A DNA stretch of 20,002 nucleotides from JAYOFM01 sp038117225 (GCA_038117225.1 JAYOFM010000072.1:1-20002); one strand, 5' to 3'. Shown: positions 8,017-15,826, counted from the stretch's first letter. Numbers and translations: made by a program. Notes: generated by a model from the letters alone, not told the origin.

Positions 8017-8420
8017 CCGACGAGTCGAAACACCGGCACCGCCAGATCATCATCCAGCTGGTCGAAATCCACCTCGACCGGGTGGCCGATGGCGATGGCA
8101 TCCAGATCCTTGCTGACCAGGCGGCCGGGAACCCGCGCCCCTTCCTCCAGCGTCACCGAACCCACGGCATAGGGCACTTGGTCGGCGAAGAAGGGATCGG
8201 AGGGCACGCGGCAGATAGTGAAGGAATAGATCTCGCCACGGCCGGATGATTGCACCCATTCGACGCTAGCCTCATCGACACCTTTGGTCAGGCCGCGCGA
8301 ATAGAGAAACGTCTGGCCAGTCTTGGCGCAGCGCTGGATCATCAGCTTGCCGTCGTTGGCGCCCTCCCAGAACGGAGCGCTGTCGAGATCGCTTTCGGGT
8401 CGGGGTCCTTCATACGTCAT
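8013..8420 (-). CDS. DUF35 OB-fold protein, degenerate zinc ribbon
   Basis: A 135-residue protein of the DUF35 (zinc-ribbon plus OB-fold, Zn-OB) family. The N-terminal FWEG...GKLMIQRC helix-ribbon lead and the OB-fold part (EWVQSSGRGEIYSFTICRVP, then VPYAVGSVTLEEGARVPG) are typical. The usual four zinc cysteines are not there: only C31 remains, and the second position of the CxxC is Thr (CAKT). DUF35 proteins act as small partners of thiolase-like enzymes; in steroid side-chain degradation such a pair forms a retro-aldolase or hydratase complex. Here the gene directly follows a thiolase-like gene; that gene's TGA lies inside this gene's ribosome binding site (TGAGGAGA). I chose the ATG at 8420; the open frame runs further upstream but only as a shadow of the thiolase gene. 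Partner role is inference from family and linkage. Confidence 0.88.
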   Translation of the reverse strand: MTYEGPRPESDLDSAPFWEGANDGKLMIQRCAKTGQTFLYSRGLTKGVDEASVEWVQSSGRGEIYSFTICRVPSDPFFADQVPYAVGSVTLEEGARVPGRLVSKDLDAIAIGHPVEVDFDQLDDDLAVPVFRLVG

Positions 8421-8431
8421 CTCAAATCTCC

Positions 8432-9619
8432 TCAGCGCTTGTCGTTCGAAAGGACGAGCGTGGCGCCGGACGCCAGTACGCCGCCGGTACCGTGGCAGAC
8501 GGCATTGACCAGACCGGCCTGTTGTCGTTCGCCGGCGTCTCCGCGCAACTGACGCGTCGCTTCGATAATGGTGAAGATGCCGTACATGCCGGGATGGCAG
8601 TAACTGAGTCCGCCGCCGTTGGTATTGACAGGAAACTCGCCGCCAGGGCCGATGCGGCCGTTGGCGACGAAATCCTTGCCTTCGCCTGGATTGCAAAGAC
8701 CGATCGCCTCCAGGCTCAGCAACACCGTGATGGTAAAACTGTCGTAGATCATCGCCAAATCCATGTCGGCCGCGCCGCGCCCGGCCATGGCATAGGCGCG
8801 CGCGCTCGACTTTGCCGCCACGTCTAGCCTTGCCATGTCCGGCATGTAGTTGATGCAGTAGTGGCTGGTGCATTCGCCGTGGCCGAGCACGTGGATGGGC
8901 TTGGTCTTGAGGTCCTTGGCGCGTTCCGCCGTGGTCATGACGACGGCGCCACCGCCGTCGGTGATCAGGCAGCAGTCGTAGCGACCCAAGGGATCACAGA
9001 TGCCCGGCGCGCCCAAGACGTCGTCAATGGTCATTGGGTCGCGGAAGGCGGCATTGTCGTTCATCGCCGCCCAGGCGCGGGTAGAGACGGCGATTTCGGC
9101 TAGGGTCTCACGCGTGGTACCGAATTCCTTGAAATGGCGCTGCGCCGCCATGGCGTAGCCACCAACCGGCGTCGGAAGGCCGGCGACGCGCTCGAACTGT
9201 TGGGTGTATAGGGCTCGGCGACCGCCCAGCTGGCGGCTGGCTTCCGATTTCTGCAGCGAGCCGTAGAGGATCAATACGGTATCGCAGACACCCGACCGGA
9301 TCATCTCCGCCGCGTGGCCGGCGTGGACAACGAAGGCGGAGCCACCGGTGTTGGTGTTGTCGAGGTATTTGAGATCGTCGAGGCCCAGATACTCAGCCAT
9401 CATCAGCGTCGCCATGGAGCCCGGCGCCGGGCTTTCGGCCATGCCCCAGAAGCCGGCGACACAAAGCCCGTCGACGTCGCCCATGGTCAAGCCGGCTTCG
9501 CCGAGCGCCGCCAGCGCGCAATCCCGCTGCATGCCCAGGATGGTGGTGCCGGGCGATGCCCGCCCGCGCTCATGCAGCGGTACGTCGGCGACACCGACGA
9601 TGACAGGGGCTCGGCTCAT
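8432..9619 (-). CDS. Thiolase-like (SCP-x type) protein lacking the nucleophilic cysteine
   Basis: A 395-residue protein of the thiolase superfamily. C-terminal catalytic motifs are recognisable: NTNGGGLSYCHPG with H342, and NAVCHGTGG with C375, equivalent to the His and second Cys of biosynthetic thiolases. At the N-terminal nucleophile site, where thiolases have Cys in CxSG, this protein reads DNTNTGGSAF, with T91 at the cysteine position. The protein is therefore unlikely to catalyse normal thiolysis or Claisen condensation. SCP-x/Ltp2-like members without this Cys can act as retro-aldolases with a DUF35 partner, and a DUF35 gene follows here after 11 bases. The ATG at 9619 has an AGGAGA ribosome binding site that overlaps the TAG of the upstream ureohydrolase gene. 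Substrate is unknown; an acyl-CoA is likely. Confidence 0.88.
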   Translation of the reverse strand: MSRAPVIVGVADVPLHERGRASPGTTILGMQRDCALAALGEAGLTMGDVDGLCVAGFWGMAESPAPGSMATLMMAEYLGLDDLKYLDNTNTGGSAFVVHAGHAAEMIRSGVCDTVLILYGSLQKSEASRQLGGRRALYTQQFERVAGLPTPVGGYAMAAQRHFKEFGTTRETLAEIAVSTRAWAAMNDNAAFRDPMTIDDVLGAPGICDPLGRYDCCLITDGGGAVVMTTAERAKDLKTKPIHVLGHGECTSHYCINYMPDMARLDVAAKSSARAYAMAGRGAADMDLAMIYDSFTITVLLSLEAIGLCNPGEGKDFVANGRIGPGGEFPVNTNGGGLSYCHPGMYGIFTIIEATRQLRGDAGERQQAGLVNAVCHGTGGVLASGATLVLSNDKR

Positions 9620-9630
9620 GGATGGGTCTC

Positions 9631-10608
9631 CTAGCTGGCTTTGCGTTTAGCGACGGCGTCGGCGAGGACGCAGAGAATCTCGAACATCATGGTGGCGCCG
9701 ACCAAGGCGGTGTTGCCGCTAGGATCGAACGGCGGCGCCACCTCGACCACGTCGCCGCCAATCAAATTAAGTCCTCGCAGTTCGCGGATCATCAAGATGG
9801 CTTCCAAGGACGTCATGCCACCCACTTCCGGTGTCCCAGTGCCCGGCGCGTACACCGGATCGAGACCATCGACGTCGAAAGTGATGTAGGTCGGGCCGTC
9901 GCCGACGATTTGTCTGGCTTCCTCGATGACGGATTTGTAACCGCGTTCGTAGAATTCCTCCATGTAGACGACGCGCATGCCCGAATCATGGCTGAACTTC
10001 CAGACGTCGCGATCGTTGAGACCGCCACGGATACCGATCTGCACCGTTCGCTTGGGATCCAACAGGCCTTCCTCGACGGCACGCGAAAACGGCGCGCCGT
10101 GGTGAAACTTTGATCCCAGGTGGCCTTCGCCGGTATCGCAGTGGGCATCGAAATGAACCATGCCGATGGGGCCGTCCTTGGCGATGGCGCGGAAGATGGG
10201 CAGCGTGATTGAATGATCGCCGCCGGCCGAAAGTGGTATGGCGCCCGTCGCGTGCACCCGGGCGAAGAACTCGGCGATCTGCTCCAGGCTCTTTTCAAGA
10301 TGGTAGGGATCACGAACCCACGCGTCCCCCACGTCGGCTATGTTCGCCAGTTCCCAGGGCGCGATGCCATTGGCCTGATTGACGGTGCGCATCAGCGACG
10401 AAGAATTGCGAATTTCACGCGGACCGTGGCGGGCCCCCGGCCGGTTGGTCACGCCGCCGTCGAACGGCACCCCGCAGAGGGCGATATCGAGTCCCGCTGG
10501 ATCGTCCTGGTAGTCGGCGCGCATGAAGGTGGCAATGCCGGTGTAGCGCGGGTGGCGCTTGCGGTCGGAAAATTCCGCTTCCTGGTCGTGTTCAACTTCT
10601 TCGGTCAT
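9631..10608 (-). CDS. Agmatinase/guanidinobutyrase-family ureohydrolase
   Basis: A 325-residue member of the arginase/agmatinase superfamily, which uses a binuclear Mn2+ centre to cleave guanidino compounds to urea and an amine. All metal ligands are visible: H132 (GGDHS), D154, H156 and D158 (HFDAHCD), D245 and D247 (FDVDGLDP). The GSKFHHGAPF loop and the NRPGARHGPREIR segment favour agmatinase or guanidinobutyrase over arginase, but the exact substrate cannot be read. Its ATG overlaps the TGA of the upstream M20 hydrolase gene (10605-10608), which implies coupled translation, and no separate ribosome binding site is seen. Its linkage to an amidohydrolase of the allantoate/carbamoyl-amino-acid type suggests use of a nitrogen-rich compound as nitrogen or carbon source. 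Urease genes are not in the window. Confidence 0.92.
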   Translation of the reverse strand: MTEEVEHDQEAEFSDRKRHPRYTGIATFMRADYQDDPAGLDIALCGVPFDGGVTNRPGARHGPREIRNSSSLMRTVNQANGIAPWELANIADVGDAWVRDPYHLEKSLEQIAEFFARVHATGAIPLSAGGDHSITLPIFRAIAKDGPIGMVHFDAHCDTGEGHLGSKFHHGAPFSRAVEEGLLDPKRTVQIGIRGGLNDRDVWKFSHDSGMRVVYMEEFYERGYKSVIEEARQIVGDGPTYITFDVDGLDPVYAPGTGTPEVGGMTSLEAILMIRELRGLNLIGGDVVEVAPPFDPSGNTALVGATMMFEILCVLADAVAKRKAS

Positions 10609-11870
10609 GAGGGGTTTGTGGTCTCGCTTTTCGCCGCCATGCCCTCAGCCTGCGCCAGCACCGCGTGCAGCAGCACCTGGCATCCGGCGGCGCAGTCTTC
10701 CAGCGTGGCATTTTCGATTTCGTTGTGGCTGATGCCGTCTTCGCAGGGAATGAAGATCATCCCCGTGGGGGCGAGGCCGGCGATATAAACGGCATCATGG
10801 CCAGCGCCCGAAACGATGTCCCGATGACCGAAACCGGCGGCCTCGGCACCTTCGCGCACGGCTTCCACGCAGGCGGCGTCGAACGGCGTCGGTGGAAAGT
10901 ACCAGATACTATCGAGCGCAATTTCAATGCCGCGATCGGATGCAAGACCTTCGCAGAACTCCTTCAATTCCTCCTCCATGGCTCTCAGCGTGTCGTCGTC
11001 CGGATGGCGTAAATCGGCGGTCAGGAAGACGCGACCGGGAATGACATTTCGAGAATTGGGATGCACCTGCATCATGCCAACGGTGGCGCAGGCATTCGGC
11101 AGGTGAAGGTGGCCGATGCGGTTGACCTCGGCAACGATCCACGATGCCGCCACCAGCGCGTCCTTGCGGCGTTCCATGGGTGTCGGCCCGGCGTGGCTCT
11201 CGACGCCGGTCACCGTAATTTCGTACCAACGCTGGCCCTGGGCGCCGGTGACCACGCCGATGGTTTTTTTCTCCTCCTCCAGTACCGGACCCTGTTCGAT
11301 GTGCAATTCAAAGTAGGCGCCGACGGGGTGGTCGCCCGGCGTTTCGTCGCCGTCGTAGCCGATGCGCGCCAACTCTTCGCCCAAGACCAGGCCATCCACG
11401 TCGGTCTTGGCTTTGGTTTCCGTGGCATCAAAAATGCCGGCGAAGACGCCAGACCCCATCATCGCGGGCGGGAAGCGCGAGCCTTCCTCGTTGGTCCAGC
11501 AGGCAACTTCAATGGGTGGCGCGACCTCGACCCCGGCATCGTTCAGCGTGCGCACGACTTCTAGCCCGGCGAGTACGCCGAGCACGCCATCGAAGCGCCC
11601 GCCGGTCGGCTGAGTATCCAAATGTGATCCCATCATCACCGGCGCCAGGCTGTCATCGGTGCCGGGACGGCGTGCGAAGATGTTGCCGATGGCATCAACG
11701 GTGATCGTCATGCCGGCGTCCTTGCACCAGCCAACGAACAGGTCGCGGCCCTGTTTGTCGAGGTCGGTCAGGGTCAGCCGGCAATTGCCGCCTTTCGGCG
11801 TGGCGCCGACTTCGGCCATTTTCATCAGCGATTGCCATAGGCGGTCGCCGTCAACGCGGATATTCTGCAT
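10605..11870 (-). CDS. M20-family Zn hydrolase (allantoate amidohydrolase / N-carbamoyl-amino acid hydrolase type)
   Basis: A 421-residue cytoplasmic metal-dependent amidohydrolase. The binuclear-metal ligands and catalytic residues are present: H83 (GSHLDT), D94 (GGRFDG), E128-E129 (TNEEGSRF), H190 (HIEQGPVLE) and H382 (ISHNE). The dimerisation domain contains SHAGPTPMERRKDA, and SGAGHDA precedes the last ligand. This set is shared by allantoate amidohydrolase, beta-ureidopropionase and L-N-carbamoyl-amino-acid hydrolase, which cannot be separated from the sequence by eye. The start ATG at 11870 follows GGGAGGA. It is the first gene of the four-gene unit ending at 8013; the upstream ATPase gene ends 67 bases earlier, with an imperfect inverted repeat between. 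Its product would feed the same pathway as the coupled ureohydrolase, but the pathway itself is not identified. Confidence 0.92.
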   Translation of the reverse strand: MQNIRVDGDRLWQSLMKMAEVGATPKGGNCRLTLTDLDKQGRDLFVGWCKDAGMTITVDAIGNIFARRPGTDDSLAPVMMGSHLDTQPTGGRFDGVLGVLAGLEVVRTLNDAGVEVAPPIEVACWTNEEGSRFPPAMMGSGVFAGIFDATETKAKTDVDGLVLGEELARIGYDGDETPGDHPVGAYFELHIEQGPVLEEEKKTIGVVTGAQGQRWYEITVTGVESHAGPTPMERRKDALVAASWIVAEVNRIGHLHLPNACATVGMMQVHPNSRNVIPGRVFLTADLRHPDDDTLRAMEEELKEFCEGLASDRGIEIALDSIWYFPPTPFDAACVEAVREGAEAAGFGHRDIVSGAGHDAVYIAGLAPTGMIFIPCEDGISHNEIENATLEDCAAGCQVLLHAVLAQAEGMAAKSETTNPS

Positions 11871-11890
11871 GGGTCCTCCCGCACGGGCTG

Positions 11891-11921
11891 TCGTTCGGGG
11901 CTCTTATTTGACCCCGTTCGA
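11891..11921. repeat. Imperfect inverted repeat ahead of the M20 operon
   Basis: TCGTTCGGGG (11891-11900) and CCCCGTTCGA (11912-11921) are inverted copies with two central mismatches and an 11-base AT-rich spacer. It lies between the ATPase stop and the M20 start. It could be an operator for the catabolic operon or a weak RNA hairpin; there is no T-run on the minus strand to make it a terminator. Confidence 0.35.
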
Positions 11922-11937
11922 TGATTTCTATCCTGGC

Positions 11938-14601
11938 TCACCCGTCGCCTGGTCGCAAGCGCATCCGGGCGGCAACGCGCTTGCGGGCGTAATCGAGACC
12001 GAAGATCAGCAACGGGCTGGCGCAGGCCACAGCATAGACCTCCGCTGCCACGGGACCGGTTCCCAACACTGTGCCCACCGCCGGCACGTAGAGGATGGCC
12101 CATGACGCAACCGCTTCGAAAACAATGCCGAAAATCAACAATGGATTTCGGAATGCCGCCCGGTCGATGCCGAGGCCGGTGGCTGATCGCCGCCCGAACA
12201 GATTACCGATCTGCATCAGAAGAATGGACGCAAGCGCGATGCCCGTCGCCGAATGATAGAGTGCCGCGTCCGTGGCCAACGGCGCACCCCATTGCCATCC
12301 ACCATCGAACAGGACCCAGAAGAACAAGCCGAGCGAGACGGCTGCCTCGATCAAGCCCAAGAACAGATAACTGTGAGCGATCATGGGCAACGTCAATAGG
12401 CCCTGGCCGCGATCACGTGGCGGCGCGCGCATGACCTCGGGGTCCGGCTTTTCCTGGCCCAGCGCCATTGATGGAATAATGTCGGTGCCGAGGTCGATGG
12501 ACAGGATCTGGATGACCGTTAAGGCCAATGGCACCGGCAGCAACATGTACAGCAGATAGGGCATGATCTCCGGCCCGTTGGAGACCAGCACATAGTTGGT
12601 GAACTTGCGGATATTGGCATAGATGGTGCGGCCTTCCTCGATGCCGGCCACGATGGAGGCGAAATTGTCGTCGAGCAGGATCACCTGCGCCGCCTCGCGG
12701 GCGACATCGGTACCGCTTCGGCCCATGGCGATGCCCACGTCCGCCGCCTTCAATGCCGGTGCGTCGTTGACACCGTCACCTGTGACCGCGACCACCTTAT
12801 GCATATGATGCAGGGCGGCGACGATTTTCATCTTCTGCTCCGGCGTGGTGCGGGCGAACACGGTGGCGCCTTCGGTTAGGCGACGGGCGACGTCCCCCTC
12901 GCGCATTGCTTCCAACTCGCTACCGGTGATGACGCATGTCCCCGGTGCCATGTCGCCAGCCACCATGCCCGCGCGGCGAGCGATGGCTTCCGCCGTCAGC
13001 GGATGGTCGCCGGTAATCATCACCATGCCAATGCCGGCACGGTGACAATCCGCGACCGCGTCCGGCACCTCCGGCCGAAGAGGGTCTTCGAGACAGAGGA
13101 AGCCGAGGAGTTCAAGGTCATGTTCGTGGCTGGTTTGATCCCTGTCGTCGGCGGTCGCTGAATCCGGTCGACCCCGCGCCACGGCGATGACCCGGTAGGC
13201 CTCGCCGGCCAATGCCGCAACGACATCGTCGGCGATAGAGCGCTGGGTTTCAGGGGCGTCGATCATCGGTCGTAGCGCTTCCCATGCGCCTTTAACGGCG
13301 AAAAAAGCGTGCCCGTCCTTATCAGTAGCGATGGCCGCGGCTCGCCGTTTTTCCACATCGAATGGGAACAAGTCGCGCGTACGCGTCAAAACGCCTGAGG
13401 TTTCAACGCCTTGGGCAGCAAGGTTTTCCGCGACTGCGATGTCGAGGGGATCGCCAGACAGGCCCTCTGGTGTCGCGGTTAGATCGGCGGTCGCCAATGC
13501 GGTTTCGAGAATTCGCCGTTGCCGGTCGACATCGTCGATGGCTTCCACCGACTGCGGCGCCGCGACGCGCACGACGCTGAGCCGGTTTTGCGTCAAGGTT
13601 CCGGTCTTGTCGGTGCAGATGACATGCACGGCGCCCAGGGCCTCGACCGCATTCAGGCTCTTTACGAGAACATTGCGCCGCGCCATGCGCAGGCTACCCA
13701 TGGCCAACGACAGAGTGAACGTCGGCAACAACCCTTCCGGTACGTTGGCGACGATGATACCCATCATGAACACCAAATTGACCCACCAGGATCGACCAGA
13801 GAAAACGCCGTATGCAAAGAACGTCAGGCCCATCGCGACGGCGATAATGGTCAGCACGCGCACCATGTGCCGTGTCTCGCGTTCCAAGGGTGACGGCTTG
13901 CGCCGGATTTCCCGAGACAGCATGGCGATACGGCCGAATTGGCTACGAAAGCCGGTGGCGAACACCACCGCGTGGGCCGTTCCGCGCAGCACCGAGCAGC
14001 CGGCGAATACCAGATTGCGGGCTTCGGTCAGCAATGCCTCGGTGGCGGCGGCGTCGATATTGATGGGATTGGCTTCGCCGGTCAGCGGGGCATTGTCGAC
14101 CAGCAGGCCATCGGCGTCGACAACGCGGGCATCGGCGGGGATACGGTCGCCCTCGCGTAGTTGGATCACGTCGCCAGGTACCAGACTGGTGACCGCGACA
14201 TTGTTTTCGTCGCCATCGCGCACCGCCAGGACCATTTGCGGCAGGTACTTCCTGAGCGCTTCCATGGCCCGTTCGGCGCGGTATTCTTGCGCGAAACTGA
14301 ATAGTGCATTCAGCACCGCGACGCCGGCCAGAGCCCAGCCGAGGATATCCATGGATTCGCCAGGTTGCACGAACTCGGCGACGAAGCAGATGGCCGCGGA
14401 TATGCCGAGCAAGATGGTGAAGAAGTTGCTGAACTGGCGACCGAGGCTTGCGAGCCACCATAGCTTCCGGGTTGCCTCCAGCGTATTGGCGCCGATCTCG
14501 GCGAGGCGCTGATTGACTTCGTCGGTGTTCAGGCCCTGCGGGCGCGTACCGAGCGCGGCGTGGACGTCGGTCGGCGCCAGATTTTGTATTTGGCCCGGCA
14601 T
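11938..14601 (-). CDS. P-type ATPase, subfamily IIC-like (Na,K-ATPase type) cation pump
   Basis: An 887-residue integral membrane cation pump. Actuator TGE is at 174-176, the phosphorylated Asp is D331 in DKTGTLT, and the hinge is GDGVND at 608-613. The membrane motifs separate it from ordinary Ca-pumps: M4 carries GIIVANVPEGLL (P288-E289-G290) and M6 carries IDLGTD (D703, D707), both of which are the animal Na,K/H,K-ATPase form, and M5 has NGPEIMP. An N-terminal cation-ATPase domain (HAALGTRPQGL) precedes M1, and four hydrophobic segments follow M6. I chose the ATG at 14601, one base after the stop of the UspA gene; upstream extension would only shadow that gene. No beta-subunit gene is visible. 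Ion specificity (Na+, K+, H+ or Ca2+) is not proven by these motifs. Confidence 0.92.
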   Translation of the reverse strand: MPGQIQNLAPTDVHAALGTRPQGLNTDEVNQRLAEIGANTLEATRKLWWLASLGRQFSNFFTILLGISAAICFVAEFVQPGESMDILGWALAGVAVLNALFSFAQEYRAERAMEALRKYLPQMVLAVRDGDENNVAVTSLVPGDVIQLREGDRIPADARVVDADGLLVDNAPLTGEANPINIDAAATEALLTEARNLVFAGCSVLRGTAHAVVFATGFRSQFGRIAMLSREIRRKPSPLERETRHMVRVLTIIAVAMGLTFFAYGVFSGRSWWVNLVFMMGIIVANVPEGLLPTFTLSLAMGSLRMARRNVLVKSLNAVEALGAVHVICTDKTGTLTQNRLSVVRVAAPQSVEAIDDVDRQRRILETALATADLTATPEGLSGDPLDIAVAENLAAQGVETSGVLTRTRDLFPFDVEKRRAAAIATDKDGHAFFAVKGAWEALRPMIDAPETQRSIADDVVAALAGEAYRVIAVARGRPDSATADDRDQTSHEHDLELLGFLCLEDPLRPEVPDAVADCHRAGIGMVMITGDHPLTAEAIARRAGMVAGDMAPGTCVITGSELEAMREGDVARRLTEGATVFARTTPEQKMKIVAALHHMHKVVAVTGDGVNDAPALKAADVGIAMGRSGTDVAREAAQVILLDDNFASIVAGIEEGRTIYANIRKFTNYVLVSNGPEIMPYLLYMLLPVPLALTVIQILSIDLGTDIIPSMALGQEKPDPEVMRAPPRDRGQGLLTLPMIAHSYLFLGLIEAAVSLGLFFWVLFDGGWQWGAPLATDAALYHSATGIALASILLMQIGNLFGRRSATGLGIDRAAFRNPLLIFGIVFEAVASWAILYVPAVGTVLGTGPVAAEVYAVACASPLLIFGLDYARKRVAARMRLRPGDG

Positions 14602-14602
14602 G

Positions 14603-15463
14603 TCACGTCGGCCCCCGATAGAGTGCGAGATCGGACGGGGCGTCGCGCAGCAATTCCTCAATCGGTTTACCGTAATCGGATTTGCCGTCGAGCCCGCGCC
14701 GCGGTGCTTCCATAAGTACCAGATCGCAATTTCTCCGACCGGCTTGAATGAGAATTTCCTTCGGCCAGTCGTCGGAGACGCGGACGACCGTATGGACCCG
14801 ATCGGGCTCGATTAGCGTATTCTCCCGAAGTATGGTTTCGACGTTGTCCAGGAAGTCATGCCCTTCCTGTTGAAAGCGCTCGGCCTCCAGCGTCGAAAGG
14901 TGTCGGAATCGCTGACGTGGCACGGTCATGACGCGCATCAGGTCGAGCCGGTGAAGGTCCGGCGCGAGATGATTCAACAACCGTATTCCGACCCGCAAGC
15001 CGTGTTCGCGGCCCGAAACCGGCATCAAAATATGCTGCGGATGACCAAGTAGCCCCGGTTGCATGACCCTGATCGCCAGCGTGGTGAATGGACCCTCGCG
15101 CAGCAGCCGCTCGGATATCGTGCCGGCGAGATAACCACGGCGTCCGCCCCGGGCACGCACTCCGCAGACGACGAGACTGTCAGTTTTTCCGCCTAGCCAC
15201 GCCATCAGGCCGCCGAACACGCCCTCGCGCATGGGCGCAATCTGCACACCCAAATCGACTGACGATACATCGGCCATCATCTTTATGTTGTCGATCTTAT
15301 CGGCGAGCGCTCCGGCGACGAAACTAAGGTCCTCGACGTGCAAGAGGGTCAACGATTTCGTTGGCGTGCCGGCGGCAATGTGTACGGCGTAACGGGCGAT
15401 CCAGTCACCGTTGACCGACCCGTCATAGGCTAAAACTACGGGAGCACAATTTACAGACGTCAT
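14603..15463 (-). CDS. Tandem universal stress protein (two UspA domains)
   Basis: A 286-residue soluble protein with two UspA folds. Domain 1 (about 1-135) begins APVVLAYDGSVNGD and has the nucleotide-loop-like GVRARGGRRGYLAGTISERL. Domain 2 (about 141-286) begins HILMPVSGREHG and ends with MEAPRRGLDGKSDYGKPIEE and LLRDAPSDLALYRGP. Domain 1 keeps a G-x2-G-x(8-10)-G-S/T-like loop, so nucleotide binding is possible; domain 2 is more degenerate. Its TGA is separated by one base from the ATG of the P-type ATPase, so the two proteins are translated from one message and may act together, for example with the Usp protein sensing adenylate state for the pump; this is inference. The ATG at 15463 has only a weak AGGG upstream. 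Confidence 0.88.
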   Translation of the reverse strand: MTSVNCAPVVLAYDGSVNGDWIARYAVHIAAGTPTKSLTLLHVEDLSFVAGALADKIDNIKMMADVSSVDLGVQIAPMREGVFGGLMAWLGGKTDSLVVCGVRARGGRRGYLAGTISERLLREGPFTTLAIRVMQPGLLGHPQHILMPVSGREHGLRVGIRLLNHLAPDLHRLDLMRVMTVPRQRFRHLSTLEAERFQQEGHDFLDNVETILRENTLIEPDRVHTVVRVSDDWPKEILIQAGRRNCDLVLMEAPRRGLDGKSDYGKPIEELLRDAPSDLALYRGPT

Positions 15464-15504
15464 GGGAACGGGCGGCCCTTGTCGGACTATTGCAGACCTT
15501 GAAT

Positions 15505-15720
15505 TTAGTCCCGGGCGCGGACCGCCGCGTTGACCTACGTCAGGCGCGCGCTGGCGGCGGCCAGATAGCCGGCGAAGCGCATGCCAGCGTTGCCGAGACC
15601 CTGGATGGTGACATGGGTACCCGCAGCCTCGCCGCCGAAGCGGAAACGGAGCGCCGCATCGATCACTTAAAAGACGCCGAAGGGCGTGGTCGGGGTCGGT
15701 TCACCATCGGCATCGGCCAT
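15505..15720 (-). pseudogene. Decayed fragment of a Glu/Leu/Phe/Val dehydrogenase
   Basis: Reading the minus strand in one frame through stop codons gives PTPTT..GVF (15701-15670), a TAA at 15669-15667, IDAALRFRFG, GTHVTIQGLGNAG, MRFAGYLAAASARL, a TAG at 15537-15535, VNAAVRARD and a TAA at 15507-15505. In the amino-acid dehydrogenase family the same order occurs as PSPATAxGV, a helix with AA, the NAD-binding VAVQGLGNVG, AxxLxxxGAxL and VADVNxxAVxRA. The frame is kept between the stops, so the decay is by nonsense mutations, with both ends of the gene missing. The N-terminal substrate-binding half and catalytic Lys region are not seen upstream, where the sequence becomes the promoter of the DUF3012 gene. 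It fills most of the otherwise gene-free 15464-15826. It cannot encode an active enzyme. Confidence 0.7.
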
Positions 15721-15742
15721 GCCGCGAGTGTGAAATTTTTGC

Positions 15743-15765
15743 CACAGGGGGTCGAACACCCTGTG
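15743..15765. repeat. Perfect inverted repeat upstream of the DUF3012 lipoprotein gene
   Basis: CACAGGG (15743-15749) and CCCTGTG (15759-15765) are exact inverse copies with a 9-base spacer, 62 bases before the lipoprotein start. No T-run follows on either strand, so an operator is a more natural reading than a terminator. No good -35/-10 pair could be fixed nearby; TAGAGT at 15785-15790 is a possible -10. Confidence 0.4.
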
Positions 15766-15826
15766 CCGGGTTGCGCGGGGGTGCTAGAGTCTTTTTCGCT
15801 CACTTACTGTAAGGGGCGTATTCAAC

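Noticed and set aside
8421..8873. Upstream extension of the DUF35 frame to 286 codons
   Set aside because: The added part lies inside the thiolase-like gene in another frame and is a His/Arg-rich shadow; the ATG at 8420 has a strong ribosome binding site.
11938..11940. Possible fusion or readthrough of the ATPase gene into the M20 operon as one operon
   Set aside because: A 67-base gap with its own inverted repeat and strong ribosome binding site separates them, and the functions differ, so common transcription is possible but not supported.
13331..14512. 393-codon open frame on the plus strand opposite the P-type ATPase gene
   Set aside because: It is fully antisense to a gene with all P-type ATPase motifs, its product is a low-complexity Arg/Ser/Ala/Thr-rich sequence without family features, and such frames are expected in GC-rich DNA.
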